Shown here one piece after another: positions 45,033 through 58,019 of a stretch of DNA of 64,000 bases. The stretch's first letter is position 1. Each line of letters opens with the position of its first letter. Below the pieces are notes generated by a model. The model searched no databases, was not told the DNA's origin, and saw only the letters and a list, made by a program, of their open reading frames with translations. A program made the position numbers and the translations under genes. The DNA lies in contig JAQJZZ010000008.1 in NCBI GenBank assembly GCA_030077755.1, positions 1,302,001 to 1,366,000 on the forward strand, in the 5' to 3' direction. The stretch comes from Filosporella fistucella. Lineage: Eukaryota > Ascomycota > Leotiomycetes > Helotiales.

Positions 45033-46607
45033 ATGGAGACGTCACCAATTCCCATCTTGCGGGCGTTCCTACCTAAGGTGCCTATGATAGGGAGGACGGC
45101 GATTTCGCACACATTTGGTTTTTCTGAGCATGCGAAGCACTGGGATCTGCGAACTGAACTCACGATCAATGTCTTGCGTTCCTTCATCGTCGACTCGCCA
45201 CCTCAATCTGTCTCGAAAGTTCAGAAGTTGTCACTAAGAGATCCCGGTATCAAAGGCAGAATATGGGTCAGCAAAGTCACAATGCAGAAACCAGAGGAAG
45301 ATGATATCCGGCAAGCGTTGTTCAAGGCTATTGAAGGCATGAAGGAGCCGGGGGATTTACCTGGAGGTTATAAGGAGCCCGAGCTGTTACCAGTTGAAGC
45401 AGAATGGACGGGATACAGGGCCGGTGCCACAAAACAGTCTTCCGAGCTGAGGATAGGAGAGCAGGAGAAGTTCAAAGAGATGATGAAGGAGGTTCAATCT
45501 CCTGTCACTGTTTTATACTTTCACGGTGGTGCATATTACTTGATGGATCCCGCAAGCCATCGACCGACTTGCAAAAAGCTTGCAAAGATCACCAAAGGCC
45601 GCTGCTTCAGCGTTCGCTACAGACTGTCTCCCCAGAACCCTTTCCCGGCTGCTCTGTTAGATGCTCTCGTAGCATATCTCACGCTTCTGTATCCGCCATC
45701 TGGCTCATACCATGAGGCGGTTTCTCCGGAACATATAGTCTTTAGTGGCGACAGCGCAGGCGGGAATCTTTGTCTAGTTCTACTGCAGGTTCTTCTGGAA
45801 TTTCGAAGGCAGGGTCTGAAGATAAGATGGAATGGTAAAGAGCGTGATGTACCTATCCCAGCAGGTGTTGGTGTGTGTAGTCCTTGGGCCGATATAACGC
45901 ATTCTTCACCCTCATGTGAAGATAATCGGATGTTTGATTACTTGCCATCTAGCACCGTCAGTAAGTTCCAATTTCTCGTTTATGTCCTGTGCAATTGTCG
46001 GGTTCAGGCTTTAGATCCAACTACAATCCTTCCAAGCAAGTTGTGCTTCTGAGCTTCTGAGGCCAAAGAGAAGTACGCTGACCCCCTCTCAACAGGTCCA
46101 TCAAGAATGGAGGTTCCGGAATGTCCAATTTGGCCCACTAATCCACCGCGCAAAAACCTTTACGCCGAAGATGCGGTTCTCTGTCATCCTTTAGTTTCTC
46201 CACTTGTAGCAAAAAGCTGGGAGGGAAGTTGTCCCTTATACATCGAGACAGGTCAAGAGCTGCTCACAGACGAAGACAAGCGCGTTGCAATGAAAGCAGC
46301 ATCTCAAGGTGTCGCGGTAGTCTTCGAAGAATACGAGACGATGCCTCATTGTTTTGCCATGGTACTGGAAACTCTACCAGCGTCCAGGAAGTTCTTCTCC
46401 AGTTGGGGAGGGTTCATAAGTCAGGTCGTGGCCGATCCATCTGCGATCAAAACCAAGGGGACAAAGATTGCACCGAAATCTTTGCAGGAAACGAGCTTAG
46501 ATGTCGCAACTTTAGACAAATTCTCGGATGAGGAGGTCATGCAAAGAATGAAAGAGCGGGTGCTGCATTTGAGCCAATGGCAGCCTGATTCGATGTCGAA
46601 GCTTTAG
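45033..46607 (+). CDS. Alpha/beta-hydrolase, HSL/GDXG-type esterase or lipase
   Basis: Two exons (45033-45960, 46096-46607) encode 479 residues. The ATG at 45033 is the first in frame; the open frame extends 24 nt upstream only through a TTG. The oxyanion motif HGGAYY starts at H164 and the nucleophile elbow GDSAGG has S241. Likely acid and base residues are the D within LLTDEDKR and the H within ETMPHCF. SVRYRLSPQNPFPAALLDAL between the motifs is typical of the hormone-sensitive lipase family. These enzymes hydrolyse short to medium acyl or aryl esters; the substrate is unknown. An N-terminal extension of about 120 residues precedes the fold. The 135-nt intron is long for this window; a small internal exon in it cannot be made to keep frame, so it was not added. 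Convergent with HMG-CoA synthase. Confidence 0.88.
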
Positions 46608-47031
46608 AACAAGGATACCAACAGTATCATAGATGACGGACTAACGAAGAGTGGTTATTTTGAGACGATTTTTATTGGTGTGGCGTTGGTTTCGAGATGA
46701 CACTCACATGTGTCCTACTACACGGAGAGATTCTGTAGATACCCGATTGGAATACGTGAAAGATTCGACCTTTAGCGGAATTGCGTCTTCACCGTGCTTT
46801 GTATATGTGTATCGATGCTATGATGGATATTTTAGAATGTTGTTTTTGTCCTAGTGTCATATGCAGTAGTAATCGACTATTAATCTATTCTTATGCATTG
46901 TTCATAAAAGATGTGCTGGAAATATGCACCAGAACGCATTAAAACCCATCTGATGGCTCCCTATATCGCCAAATGGTCTAATGAAGAAGAAGCCTATGTA
47001 GAAAGCCACAAACCGAACACCGTTTATGCAT
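46608..47031. other. Convergent intergenic spacer
   Basis: This holds the 3' regions of the esterase and HMG-CoA synthase genes. Nothing else is visible. Confidence 0.55.
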
Positions 47032-48605
47032 TTATGCTTTGACGCTGTATTTGCGACGGAACATATCATCAACACTTTCCAGGAAGTAAACACCTTTGGC
47101 GATAGTTTCGGAGCTTCCATTTGGAGTGTAGCTCTTTTGCAAATGAGCCTTTTTGCGCAATTCGCACATCTAGAAATGTGTTAGTGATGAAAATTGACTG
47201 TAAATGGTCCATAATTACCTCATCGTAAACCTCTGGTGCTACGGTTCTTCGAGCTGCGAGTCTCTCCTTCAAGTTCAAGTTCTTTTGAATGGTTTCAGTG
47301 GAACCGGCAATTTTCAAGGAGAACAAACTTGATGCAAGACCACTTCCGTAGCTGAAGACACCAACTCTCTTTCCTTGCAGCGTGGCGCTATCAACATTAC
47401 TCAACAAACTGACCAAGCCTCCGTACACACTAGCGCAGTACATGTTTCCGCACATGGTGGGCACTTCAATGCTGGGCTGCACACGCTCATTGAAACGCTT
47501 TTTGGTCAAACCCATGAATACCTTCTCGACGGCCTTATCGCTCACTGACTTGGCATAATCCATATCTCTGAGCTCAGCTGGGACGTCAGCAAAGCCAGGG
47601 GCAGATGGATCCGAGACGTAATCATTGTACAACATGCGTGCATAGGACTTTGCGACAAGCTTGCAAGTAGGAGCATGGAACGACATGTAATCGAAACGAT
47701 CCAAGGGAGTCTTGGAGTCAGTAGCTTCGCTTCCGTTTGTGCCATTTGCGTGACCATTTGCAAGCGCCTTGAGAGTTGCCTCTCGCTTGTTGTATGCCTT
47801 GTAGCATGCGTCCACGGCCTCAGTGTAACAACGGATGGAGAAATGCCCATCGACGATTGGGTATTCGCTGGTAAGATCTGGCTTGTAGAAATCATATGCG
47901 TGTTGCATGTAACTTCCACGAAGACCAGGCTCAACGACGATTGGCGCATTGGGACCGATCAGCATGGCAACTGCTCCAGCACCACCAGTTGGGCGAGCAT
48001 TACCCTTGGCATAGAGCGCAATATCACCTGCCACAACTATAGCATCTCTTCCATCCCAGCCTGAAGATTCGATCCAGTTCACTGAGTTGAAGACAGCGTT
48101 GGTTCCACCATAACACGCATTTACAGTGTCGACACCCTCAATATTTGTGTTGTCACCAAACAATTGCATGAGAACGGACTTGACAGACTTCGACTTGTCT
48201 AAGATGGTCTCGGTACCGACTTCTAGGCGACCAATATTGTTGGTGTCGATATTGTACTTGCTCAGGAGGTTGGAGCACGCAGTGAGAGCGAACGAGTAGA
48301 TATCTATGCAGAATTAGCTAAGTGCTCGGCCACAAGGTTCCAAGGTGACTTTTCTCACCCTCTCTATCATCACAGAAGCTCATTTTTGTCTGTCCCAAAC
48401 CGATTGTGTATTTTCCTTGACTAACGCCATCGAACTTTTCCAACTCGGCTTGATCGACACACTGTAAAGATGTTTGGATCAGTATATGTATAATTAATGA
48501 ATAATCTGAGAGTCAGGTTTGAAAATGAGAGGTTCTTGCACTCACCTGGCTTGGAAAGTAGATTTCAATGGCCTTGATGCCAATGTTTTGGGGCCGGGTA
48601 GACAT
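47032..48605 (-). CDS. ERG13: Hydroxymethylglutaryl-CoA synthase
   Basis: Four minus-strand exons (48605-48546, 48461-48359, 48303-47219, 47169-47032) encode 461 residues. The protein starts [20 protein letters not shown] and has [20 protein letters not shown]. The catalytic cysteine C118 sits in [16 protein letters not shown], followed by [10 protein letters not shown] and [12 protein letters not shown]. The catalytic histidine region is [13 protein letters not shown], and the C-terminal signature is [17 protein letters not shown]. It condenses acetyl-CoA with acetoacetyl-CoA to HMG-CoA, the substrate of HMG-CoA reductase in the mevalonate pathway toward ergosterol. An Asn/Gly-rich insert ([17 protein letters not shown]) near residue 230 is a fungal-style loop extension. 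The last exon restores the end [10 protein letters not shown]. Confidence 0.96.
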
Positions 48606-51600
48606 AGTGAGAAGCGGTGTAGCGGGGGGTTTTTTTCAATTTTGTGTGTTTTCGCAAATGGTATTTTGTAGTAAACGATTTTGACGTTGGAGGAGGACTG
48701 CAGATGTGTGGTATCAGGCTACGAGGAGGAGATCAGTCGGGTTTCTTTGTTTAGAGAGAGGTAAAGAGAAAGGGGTTGTTATCGCCATCAACTTTTTTGA
48801 CAGTAATTTAGGCCATGAGCTCCCGCCCTCGCCTTTCCCCAACAAATACTAGTTCCAACGGCGGACGGGGATTGAAGGAAAAGCAAAGCTAGGCGAATTA
48901 CTCACCCAAATTGGTTTCTTGACAATTGACACAAGTAGAGAAGTAGCACAGAATAAGTGAGGAGGAGATTGAGAGGGTTTTAACAGTCGTGCTCACCAGA
49001 CTTGCGTAATAAGTAGATGGGCCTCCGGTTTTGACAGCACATGTTCACTCGCGTATTCTATCACTAGAGAACGACGGGGACAAGACCCTGGAAAATGATT
49101 GCGCCTGCAGCAAGGGTTCTTTGACTCCAGGGTGTAATTAAAGTGTCCGATTTTGAAGACAGGACTTCAACAAAATATGAGCAAAAGTTGAATCTTTGAG
49201 TTGCATTCCTTTAGAAAACTACTGGATGAATTTCAGCTCTATGGAGATTATATAGAATAGCTTGTGTTTGCTGAATCTGCGTTGCCCTGAAGTTTAAAGA
49301 ACCAAGAAAACAATCCCGATTTTCACTCATGAGTTCGCCAAAACATCGGTCACTAAACTCTGGCTGCAGATGCAGAACCAGAACCAGAGCCAGAGCCAGA
49401 CAGACCAACGACAGGTACCTGCCAACCTCACAATCTATAGTTTCTGCACCGCCTCGACCGCCTATCTTTCTTTCCCCTCCACTTTATCCAACCCTCAGTG
49501 CTGCTGATGCCTTCAGGTCATTCCACCATGCCCCGCCATTATACTCTTGAACAAGCTTCGAAGAACGACTCGGATCCTGCACTATTCAGTCTACTGGTTT
49601 GACTCAGAGCACAATAGAGTACGTTTTCCAGATCGTACTCCAACAGTGGCATGTCTGAGGTGGCCCGTTCACCTATCGCAAGCTATCTCGTCCGATATCA
49701 GAATTTCTTCACCCCGCTACTTCTCCGACGTCGGGTCGGTGAAGAAAGGTGCATGTTTCCTTCTGCGACGTCTCTTCCCGTTCGAACGACATGCAGGAAC
49801 ACAAATCAAAGTTCACATCCTCGATGACTTGCCTCGGGAGGCGTCAACCGTGCCGCCAACCGCCTTGAGGACGACGGACCACCTCACAAGACGTCTGGGA
49901 CGAGAGACCATCGGAGAGATAGCTCATTGCGTGTTGTCTAATTACTGTATCGTATCCCAGGCTGCTACATTGCTTTTCTACCTATCTCAATCCCTCCGTC
50001 TTACCCTTATGGCCCCTTTTCCCCTTCAGAGAACCTGCGCGACCTCTTCCTGGCTTTAAAGGGGTGGTATATGCGATAGCAACGGTCGTGAGCATCGTCT
50101 CAATACTCAATCATCGAAAAGATCCATTATCAAGGCAACTGCAACATTATCTGGGCACAAATCTCTTTTCTTATAACTGCACAGCCTACTGCAATCTTGA
50201 TCTGCGCCGCCGACGTATGCATCGGATTTTTTGCACAATCTCCCCGACAATGTAACTACCGCTATCAAGTTAGAGATAGGTCTTAGTCTTTCACCTCTGT
50301 AAACACACAAGTTTTCTTTTGCCACCAGTAATGTTTGCTGAAGCATAATACCCAAGCTAAATCCGAAAAAGGTATTCAGAAATGACTCTCTCCATGACTC
50401 TCTCCCTCGGCCTTATCACGGATCAACCTCGAGAATTCGAATCTCCTTCTATTTTGGGAATCGGAGAATCAAGGTGAAGATCATGCTCATGCTTGAGATG
50501 CCGAAGTTGGGACGAAACCGTTTTTCTCAATCCATACATCAAACAGCATGGGCTTCATTCGGAAGAATATCTTGGCATTGAACTTATGATGGTCTGCTTC
50601 TATGTCTCCCTTCACGAGTCATGGATAGGCAAGAATTATCTAGCGAAATATAGAAAGCCAAGTCTCTGCCAACATTAGCTTGGCTTTTCCTTCTAAGTAT
50701 TGAACAATAGACTCATTGATGCAACTGTACGTTGAGTGATTTCTTGTGATCCCTTCAAGCTCTCGTGAAAATTATCGTCTGACAATCTTTCAATCGTTTC
50801 AAAAATATGATGATGAAACAAGAACTTCACTCCTGTTTCGAGATCACATGTTGCACGTTGGGTTGGTATCATCATGCCACCATCAAAGTTTGAACCTGCA
50901 CCTCTGAGAGTGCTAGAAATGTAATGTAAAAAAATAACGTGCAACAAGTAATATGCCAACGAAAATTTGCGATTTACAGAAGATGTATTGATGCATCAGC
51001 GATGCCATTCTGATTGGAACGTGTAGGCCGTGGTGGCAGATGGTGCGATGAGACGTAGACAGAGAAAGTGCTAAACTTAGCTCGTCTTCATTCTACAATC
51101 TCGCAGTCATTGAGAATTTCGAGGTAACGGCAGCACCTAAGGAATCGTCAAAATTAACAGAAAATATAAGAACTCCCTCGGGCCGGCCGCTCGAGCTGAC
51201 AAGGGCCATAGGCATTTCAAAGATGCCCTTACTGCTGTTCTCTATCAGTCTCTGCCAGTCTCTAGCAGCATTACTGAAATGGAATCTGGGATGTGGCCCG
51301 CAATATCCCGTTTGCAAAGTTCGTACATAGTAATGAAGGCTGAATGGCTCTAGAATTTTCGAACAAACGTGTATACATAGTGCATAGATAGTGTTTTGAT
51401 TTTCCATTCATGATACAGTACAGTAACTATGTGTGAAGGAATCTTGTTCTTCCGATCGACCAATTGGGAGAGTATTATTGATCGCCAAGCCAGATCAGGG
51501 AATCAAGATATTTCCAAGAGTAATGGTAATGACTAGTTAAGGAGCGAAAAGGCTTGTTATGCTGACAGATCTGGCAATTCGTTTCTAACAAGCTAGCTGT

Positions 51601-53582
51601 TGCAGGTGACGGATTCACTTCTGGTGTGACCTTTGAAAGCTTGCGTGCCCGTTCCAGTGACAGCAGGAGACGAGTAGATTTATATCGATATAGATTGAAG
51701 AACGGCGATGCCCCATTGTGCCAAGACATCTCTATTATTCGTGGGTAATGATTGGATCGACCATTAGAATAAATATGGTCCTCATATCCTATCCTCTTAC
51801 GGTTAAGATGCCTGAGATTTGCATAATAAAAAACACATTCCACGAGACCAGAACAGCAGAAATGAGGCTAAAGTGTGTGAGATCTTCTAGTTGAGCCGAC
51901 GGCAGCAGCCGCCGTCGAACAGACAGCACGCGATAGCATTTCTCGCAGCCTTGGTATTCGACTCGGTGGAGGACATGCAGCAAACTCGAGATCAGGGAGA
52001 ACGTTATAAGGCTGTCAGAGGGTGCAACGTGCCCGGCCGGAGGTAGATTGACCCCCAATCAGCGAAAGGATTCTAGGATGAATTTCACTATTGTCCTGCG
52101 AGCAGGCATACCTGGCGTTACTGGTAGGGCTAAATTCGAATCGCCGTCAGAGGACATGAATGTGGAGAACAAGGTCTTGGGCAGAGTTTCTTCGACAGCT
52201 GGGAAGTGGCTTTTTACTTTGCTTGTTCTCACAGAGCCCAAAATTCAGTGAGCACTATCCATAATGTGCTGTGGGCTGGTAGGAAGAAGCTCTCTTGGTT
52301 CATCATTTAGAGGTATCACATTTTCCTAGTAGTCATCTGAACGATCAAGGTATCCAGAAGAATTCTTGATTGTAGATTGTGTGTCGGTCGCGCTGTTTCA
52401 AGGTTCCAGATTGGAGCCAGATCTGGACGAAGGTTCTGCTAGTAGTTCGATTGATTGATTAATCACAGCTAAACAGCTTCGATTGTTGACCCACCTCTTG
52501 ATATACATTCGATCCTGCTTCAAAAGGAAACCTAGTGTTGCGGGTTTGAGAAGAAACCGGAATGGGGCGAACAAGGTCAAATAAGGTAGGGAAGTGAGGG
52601 GTGCAGCCATGATTGTGTGGTGGTCGTCCGGCATTGATATAAGGAAATGCGGACGTGGGAGAAGGAAAGAGGAGCCATAACCCACAGGAATAGGGAGAAC
52701 CAGCCGGAGAATAATTGCTGACAGTCGAGACGAAGGCGAGGAAGGTAAGAAAGAGTGGTGCTCCGTATTCCGTAGTACTTCTACAGTATGAGTACTGTAC
52801 TCGAGATGCGGTATCATTGTACCGCTGTAGAGGTGTGGCAAAAAGAGCCTGGCCTGGGGGGGGGGGAAGTCTGTCACTGTTTGGTTTGAGTGCAATGCAG
52901 CCTGCAGGTGCTGGAACAGGTGCCGTCCGTGAAGAAAATCGTCCGTAACTACTCGCAGATAGTCAACTTTTGATCGGATGGTGCTGGGCCGCTTCAAACA
53001 TCTTCCGCAGACCTTCCTAACCTACCACCCTCTACTTCAGATCACCTCACATCCCTCGCATCTTCACTCATCGTTCCATCACCTCACAAATGTCAAGGTC
53101 TTGCCCATCTCACCTCCTCTCTGTCGTTGAGAAGTCCCGACGCTGATTGTCTGTTCTGTGCCTGTCTCAAGCCTGTGCATTCTCAAAATATCCCCTTCCC
53201 TCCTGCAGGCCAGTCTAGCGAGTCTCAGAAAAGCGCCAAGCCCACGCCAGTCCAGGAGTAAGAGCCAGTCTCGAGCCAGTCCCAGCCCACCAGCAACATC
53301 CACATCCACTACTACCACCACCACCACCAGCCCTCCCCGTCTCTCGTACTTCGACTCGACACTTCGAACATCAAACATCACCTCTCTCTTACTCGGTACT
53401 TATCCACCACGCCGCTCTCTCACTCAACATCCACCATTTCGTACGACTTAGCACGACACAATCAATCGATCACGAATGTGCCACGATATTGATGTGTAGC
53501 ACTTGAACACAACTTCCGTCCCGCAGATTGTGTAGCCAGGAGAGTGTGGCCCGGGTCCCGGCATCGTGAATATTTGGGAATA
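48606..53582. other. Gene-poor 5-kb region
   Basis: No recognised gene lies here. Open frames worth noting, all without identifiable domains, are 49329-49550 and 49547-50059 (plus, adjacent frames), 51093-51407 and 51475-51843 (minus), and 52398-52997 (minus, Ser/Leu/Pro-rich). Short repeats include CAGARC hexamers (49374-49401), a 12-bp tandem duplication ATGACTCTCTCC (50382-50405), an 11-G run (52856-52866) and an ACC-rich triplet tract (about 53306-53330). The right end, with CACCTCAC-rich sequence, is the leader of the membrane-protein gene. Confidence 0.45.
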
Positions 53583-55918
53583 ATGGCTGCTCCAGGTCGT
53601 CGTCCGTCCACAGGATTCGAACACAGGGAATCGTTACGATACTCGGTAGAACAACATGATGATGCTGATGATTATGATTTGGAAGCAATGGGGATATCTG
53701 ATGGCTTCAGACCATCGAGTATGGTCATGAATGGCCACGCTAGAATATCGTCTCAAGTGTCGCAAACCAATACTGGGCGACGAAGTCCTCCTCCACGACC
53801 GTCGAGCACAACAAAACCGAAAGGACTGGATTCTTTTGCCTTGCGAAACGATGGGGCGATGGGTCCAATGAGCGGGAGTACTTCGAATGCTGCATCTTCT
53901 TCCAATCCTGCACCCGCCCGATCATCCAGTGTTTCGACAGAAATGGCATACGTGAGAGCAGAAAGTCCATACCGCGGACCGGCAGGGCCATCTCATCCAT
54001 ATCAAATGTATCCACAGGAATCGCGATTGGCGAGGACAATGAGCATGGCGACGACTTCTACTGTGCAAGTCCCCGATCGGCCATACCACGGCCCCGGCGG
54101 CCCAACACATCCATATGGCATGTATCCTCAAAACACGGTCCCAGAAGCAGAGTCTACGATTGAGATAACACCAGTCGCGTCTGTTCCTGTTGGATTTCCA
54201 GGATTGAACAACAACTACCAACGTCGATTAGGTCCCGAGGGAGAGGAGATTGCAGACATTATTGGGCCGGATGGTCACACTGAACAGTTACCTCCATATA
54301 CTCAATATCCCGACGAAGCTTTTGCCAGGAAGACCCGCCCAAATGTCCAAATACCCCCCGTTGGTGCTGGAGGAATCGGATTGGCAACGCGAAACCCTGA
54401 ATTCGAGTCACAGGAAGACCTTAACACACCTCAGTCTCGCCAGTCAGCCCGCAGTATCATCTCTGATAATCCCAGCAGTCATCAACTCAACCTGGCTGCC
54501 GCAGGTGCTTCAGAAAAGCCCGAATTGAAGAAATGGCAAAAGATTGCAAAGCGGAAAGTTTGTGAGATTGTCCCATTATGGGCCATCATGCTTGCTGTTA
54601 TTGTTTTTGTGTTATTCGCAGTCATTCTGGGGACGGTACTTGCGATACTCAAGCCAAAACATCCCCCAAAGCACCATTATCCTTCCGGTGACGGCGACGG
54701 GGACAGCGATGCGTAAGTACATACAAGCTCCATCTTTCGTCCTATTAGACTTACAATAGTAGTCAAAGCCAAGTCACCACAATGACTGTCACCTTCGACG
54801 CAACACCCCTTTCAACATCTCCTGTAGGACTTCCTACCATTGCAACTGGAACATATGCTTTACCTATTTCTGCGCCATCGACAATCCAGAATAGCTGCAT
54901 ATTGAACACACAAATGAGCTCAGCTTGGTCATGTAACATTCCAATGACATCTTACACCATAACCGTGTCGCCCCTACCGGGCTCTAAGAGTAACCTTTCA
55001 AACAACGAGGTAAATCTTGGCCTGGGTAATAACACCTTCGGTGACTACTACGCCTATGGCACGCAACCTCCCCTCCTTACTCAACAGCAAGTATTGAATC
55101 TTGTTACCGACTCCCAAGAACCCGGCAGAGGTCCTGCCTGGTTTTTTGAATTGCCTTATAACAAGGTTGTCATACTTCCTGAAGGTGCCCTTCAAGTACC
55201 CAGCAGCAAACGATCATATGCAGAAAGGGGTGATGATCATGTCCCAAAGGATTTCATGCGGAAGAATGTAGCTCAACCAGGGGACAAGCCGTGGTTTTGC
55301 TTTTGGAATGGCACCTTACTGGAAGCTTTTATATATGTACGTCTGAACCTGATGATCACGTCATCAAATTTACTAAGTTCTTCCAGGTGAACCTCACAAG
55401 CAGTGCCGGCCGTTCCCAGTCTGCTGCAAGTGCTACTGCCACTGGGTCGCCGACTAGCAGACCAAATCCGTACAACACCGTTCCAGCCACCAGCACCTAC
55501 GGCTCAAGTGTACCTACGTCGAGCCTTCAATCATCTAGCTCGTCTTCGGGCTCATCGCAACAATTGTGGTGGCCTCCTGCATACCCCAAAGTCCTGAAGA
55601 TCGAAGAACGGCGTATTCCTAGAGGAGATCAGTCGATTCCTCCATACTGTAAGTGGTTAAACCACCCAAACAAAATTCTTTTTTTTTTGGCTTACTCTAT
55701 AAGGTGTACAACATGTGATCGATGCCTACGGAGCTGCACAACCCAATCTGAATAGTTCTGGCAAGCCTGTCACAATATATCTCAACGAGTCCGAGCCATC
55801 AAGCATCTCCCAACTATCGCGCAAGCGATCTAGTCCAATATCGTTGGAAGAAAGACATCCCGATTTGAGTGAGCGTCAAGCTACAGGTAGTTGCGGTTGT
55901 GTATGGTTGTGGACATGA
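53583..55918 (+). CDS. Single-pass membrane protein with disordered N-terminus, function unknown
   Basis: Four exons (53583-54712, 54760-55336, 55387-55648, 55704-55918) encode 727 residues. The first 320 residues are disordered and rich in Ser, Pro and Gly, with two copies of a RPYHGP/SPYRGP...HPY.MYPQ repeat. A basic stretch (KKWQKIAKRKV) precedes one transmembrane helix at about residues 330-353 (WAIMLAVIVFVLFAVILGTVLAIL). The C-terminal 370 residues carry cysteines and N-glycosylation sequons (NNTF, NGTL, NLTS), fitting an extracellular or lumenal domain, with a Ser-rich linker before LWWPPAYPKVLKIEERR. This layout is a type II-like membrane protein found widely in filamentous ascomycetes; I do not know its role. 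The ATG at 53583 is the first in frame, as the open frame upstream begins only with GTG. Confidence 0.82.
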
Positions 55919-56696
55919 CAGTGCTTATGTGTGAAACTGGAGTCTGGTTTTTATAATGTATATAGCTTGGTCATCTTGCATAGGAGTTGGATGGTGTACA
56001 TTTATTGGCGTTCTGGCTGGTTCGGGGAGAATCTGTCACAGTGCCGGGTCGAAACATGATGGGGATCTAAAAGGTCTGGTGGAATGCGCCTAGTTTTGGA
56101 AATCAGGTGCATATGAACAGAGTGTGAGCTGTAAGGTACAGTACAGTTAATACTGTTATATTTTAGCGTATCATATAAGGTAAATGAAAGCTAGATGGAA
56201 TTGAAATGAATACTGGTCACCTTGCAACTCGTAGCTTGGGACAGGGCTCGATGTGTCGTTTCATCTGCACGATTGATCTACTTATTTATTTCGGATGAGA
56301 AGCTTCAGGTGATGATCATGGAAAAAGTGAGTTTCAAGTAAAGTCTGGTTTGAATCAAAAGAATATAGGCTCCTAGACAATCTAATCTCGTACTTGTGAC
56401 TGCTACTCTTCGGTCCTCAAACGACCATAACGTGTGCCGGGAGCGGCCAAAAGTCCAAGTTTCGAGCCCAAACTACACTCATTTATGGGTCTGTTCTTAG
56501 GACATTGATGTGCACATCATATTGAGGACCTCAAGTCTGGGCCTTGCACTGATCGGATCCAGATTTCAAGTTCTGTGGATATCTTGATATGTGAAGTGTG
56601 TGCTCGTATAAACGAAACCACGTCGAGATCGAGGGGCGTAGCTCTAGTCCACATTGACTAGATAAAATTATTGTAAAATCAACAAATCACCATGGA
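55919..56696. other. Convergent intergenic region, no supported gene
   Basis: This 778-bp region lies between converging genes. It has no frame over 60 codons with gene-like character and no visible repeat. Confidence 0.5.
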
Positions 56697-57716
56697 TCAA
56701 TCAGCGCCAAGGTTGTCTTTGCCTTCGATATTCGCAGTTAGTCCCTCCAGGAAAACGTCGGCTTGCTTTTTCGCTCGCTTTTCCCCAATGGCTTTCCTTC
56801 TCTCCTCGATTTCTTTCTTCCGCTTTGTTTTCTTGTCCTCCCTCTCATTCCTTACCCGTTCAGTCTCAAGCCTCTCCTTTTCCAATGCCTCCATCTCCTC
56901 TCCTCTCAATTTCTCATCCTTTGAAAAGCTGTAAAATCCGACACCCTTAATACGAATCTCCTTGTCTGCTTCATAATGCTTCATGTCTGGCGGCGTAAGA
57001 CTCCGATCCCGTTTCCTAGCAATTTCTTCCATTTTTTCCATGATAGGTTCGTCCGGATTGAATGCCAGTGTCTGTACTGTATCCCCATAAATCAGCTTCT
57101 CCGGCATCTTTGGCCGAGCACTCATCCGATCCAGCTCTTCAGCCCCAAGGGCCTTGTTTGCCTTCCTTCTCTCCATCCGCTCAGCCTCTGCCCGAGTGCC
57201 CCGTCTAGCTCTTCCGTATTCGTCTTCGTAGTCCACGACTTCATTCCTGTTATCATCTTCTGACTCCGAATCAGAAGATTCATCTCTTGCCACTCCTTGG
57301 GCTTCTTTTTCTGCCCATTTTCTGTCAAAGTCTACCAGAGCATCTGCATCATCCGCAGCCTCCAAATCGCCTCTCTTCATCCTTGCATACAGCTTGGCCT
57401 TCTGTTCCATCTTCCTCTTTGACCGGTGCAGCGCACCCTCATCCAGGCCTTCGATCCCCTTAGTCCTGCTCCTGAGAGCGTCATCTTCTTCGAGATCCTT
57501 TGCCGCTCGCTTTTTCGAGTTCTTATTATGCGCGGTGAAGATATCGCCCTTCGTTCTCGAGGGTCGGGGTCGACCAGTAGTAGTTTTGGAGGTAGCCTTT
57601 GAGGTTGTGAGAAGGCTGGATAGGCTTGACGAGAATTCCAGAGAAGTGGAAGACGATAGTTCTTTTGGAGTATTCCTGGGCCTGCGGAACCCGTAAAGGT
57701 TAGCCTCGGAAGGCAT
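56697..57716 (-). CDS. CCDC174-like coiled-coil nuclear protein
   Basis: This is a single minus-strand exon of 339 residues starting at the ATG at 57716; the open frame extends a few codons further only through a TTG. The sequence is highly charged and helical: KRKMEQKAKLYARMKRGD, DALVDFDRKWAEKEAQG, an acidic serine cluster (DESSDSESEDDN), then VDYEDEYGRARRGTRAEAERM and the family block KMPEKLIYGDTVQTLAF. A GVGFYSFSKDEKLRGEEMEAL motif and a long basic C-terminal coiled coil follow. This matches CCDC174 (DUF4078), a nuclear protein linked to the exon-junction complex and spliceosome in animals; a splicing role in fungi is inference. It diverges from HOM6 across about 300 bp. Confidence 0.8.
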   Translation of the reverse strand: MPSEANLYGFRRPRNTPKELSSSTSLEFSSSLSSLLTTSKATSKTTTGRPRPSRTKGDIFTAHNKNSKKRAAKDLEEDDALRSRTKGIEGLDEGALHRSKRKMEQKAKLYARMKRGDLEAADDADALVDFDRKWAEKEAQGVARDESSDSESEDDNRNEVVDYEDEYGRARRGTRAEAERMERRKANKALGAEELDRMSARPKMPEKLIYGDTVQTLAFNPDEPIMEKMEEIARKRDRSLTPPDMKHYEADKEIRIKGVGFYSFSKDEKLRGEEMEALEKERLETERVRNEREDKKTKRKKEIEERRKAIGEKRAKKQADVFLEGLTANIEGKDNLGAD

Positions 57717-58019
57717 CTTGAACAAGAAATGAAGTGAGGTGGATTAAAGATTGTGGCGTTCTGGTGGAGTGCCTGGATACAGCAGGACTTCGGTGATTGC
57801 GGGTAGATCTTGGGCTCTCTCGCGAGGCTGAAGATTGCGTGTTGGTGGATCTGACCCTAAAACTTTGTGACCGAGATCGGTTGCAGGTGAGAACCCCGCG
57901 TTGAATTAGGTTACATCAATTAAGCTCGTGAAGTCCTGACAATAAAACAGACGACAAAGTTATTTACGGAATTGACAAGACCCGAAATCCCGTTTCGATT
58001 GAAAACAATTCCATTCACA
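57717..58019. other. Bidirectional promoter CCDC174-like/HOM6
   Basis: This 303-bp divergent spacer shows no other feature. Confidence 0.5.

Noticed and set aside
46007..46065. Possible extra exon inside the esterase intron
   Set aside because: The stretch reads plausibly in one frame, but no donor/acceptor pair keeps frame with the downstream exon. The simple 135-nt intron gives the expected family sequence.
52398..52997. 199-codon minus-strand frame
   Set aside because: It lies in the probable promoter and leader of the membrane-protein gene, has Leu/Pro/Ser-biased composition, spans a poly-C run and shows no domain.
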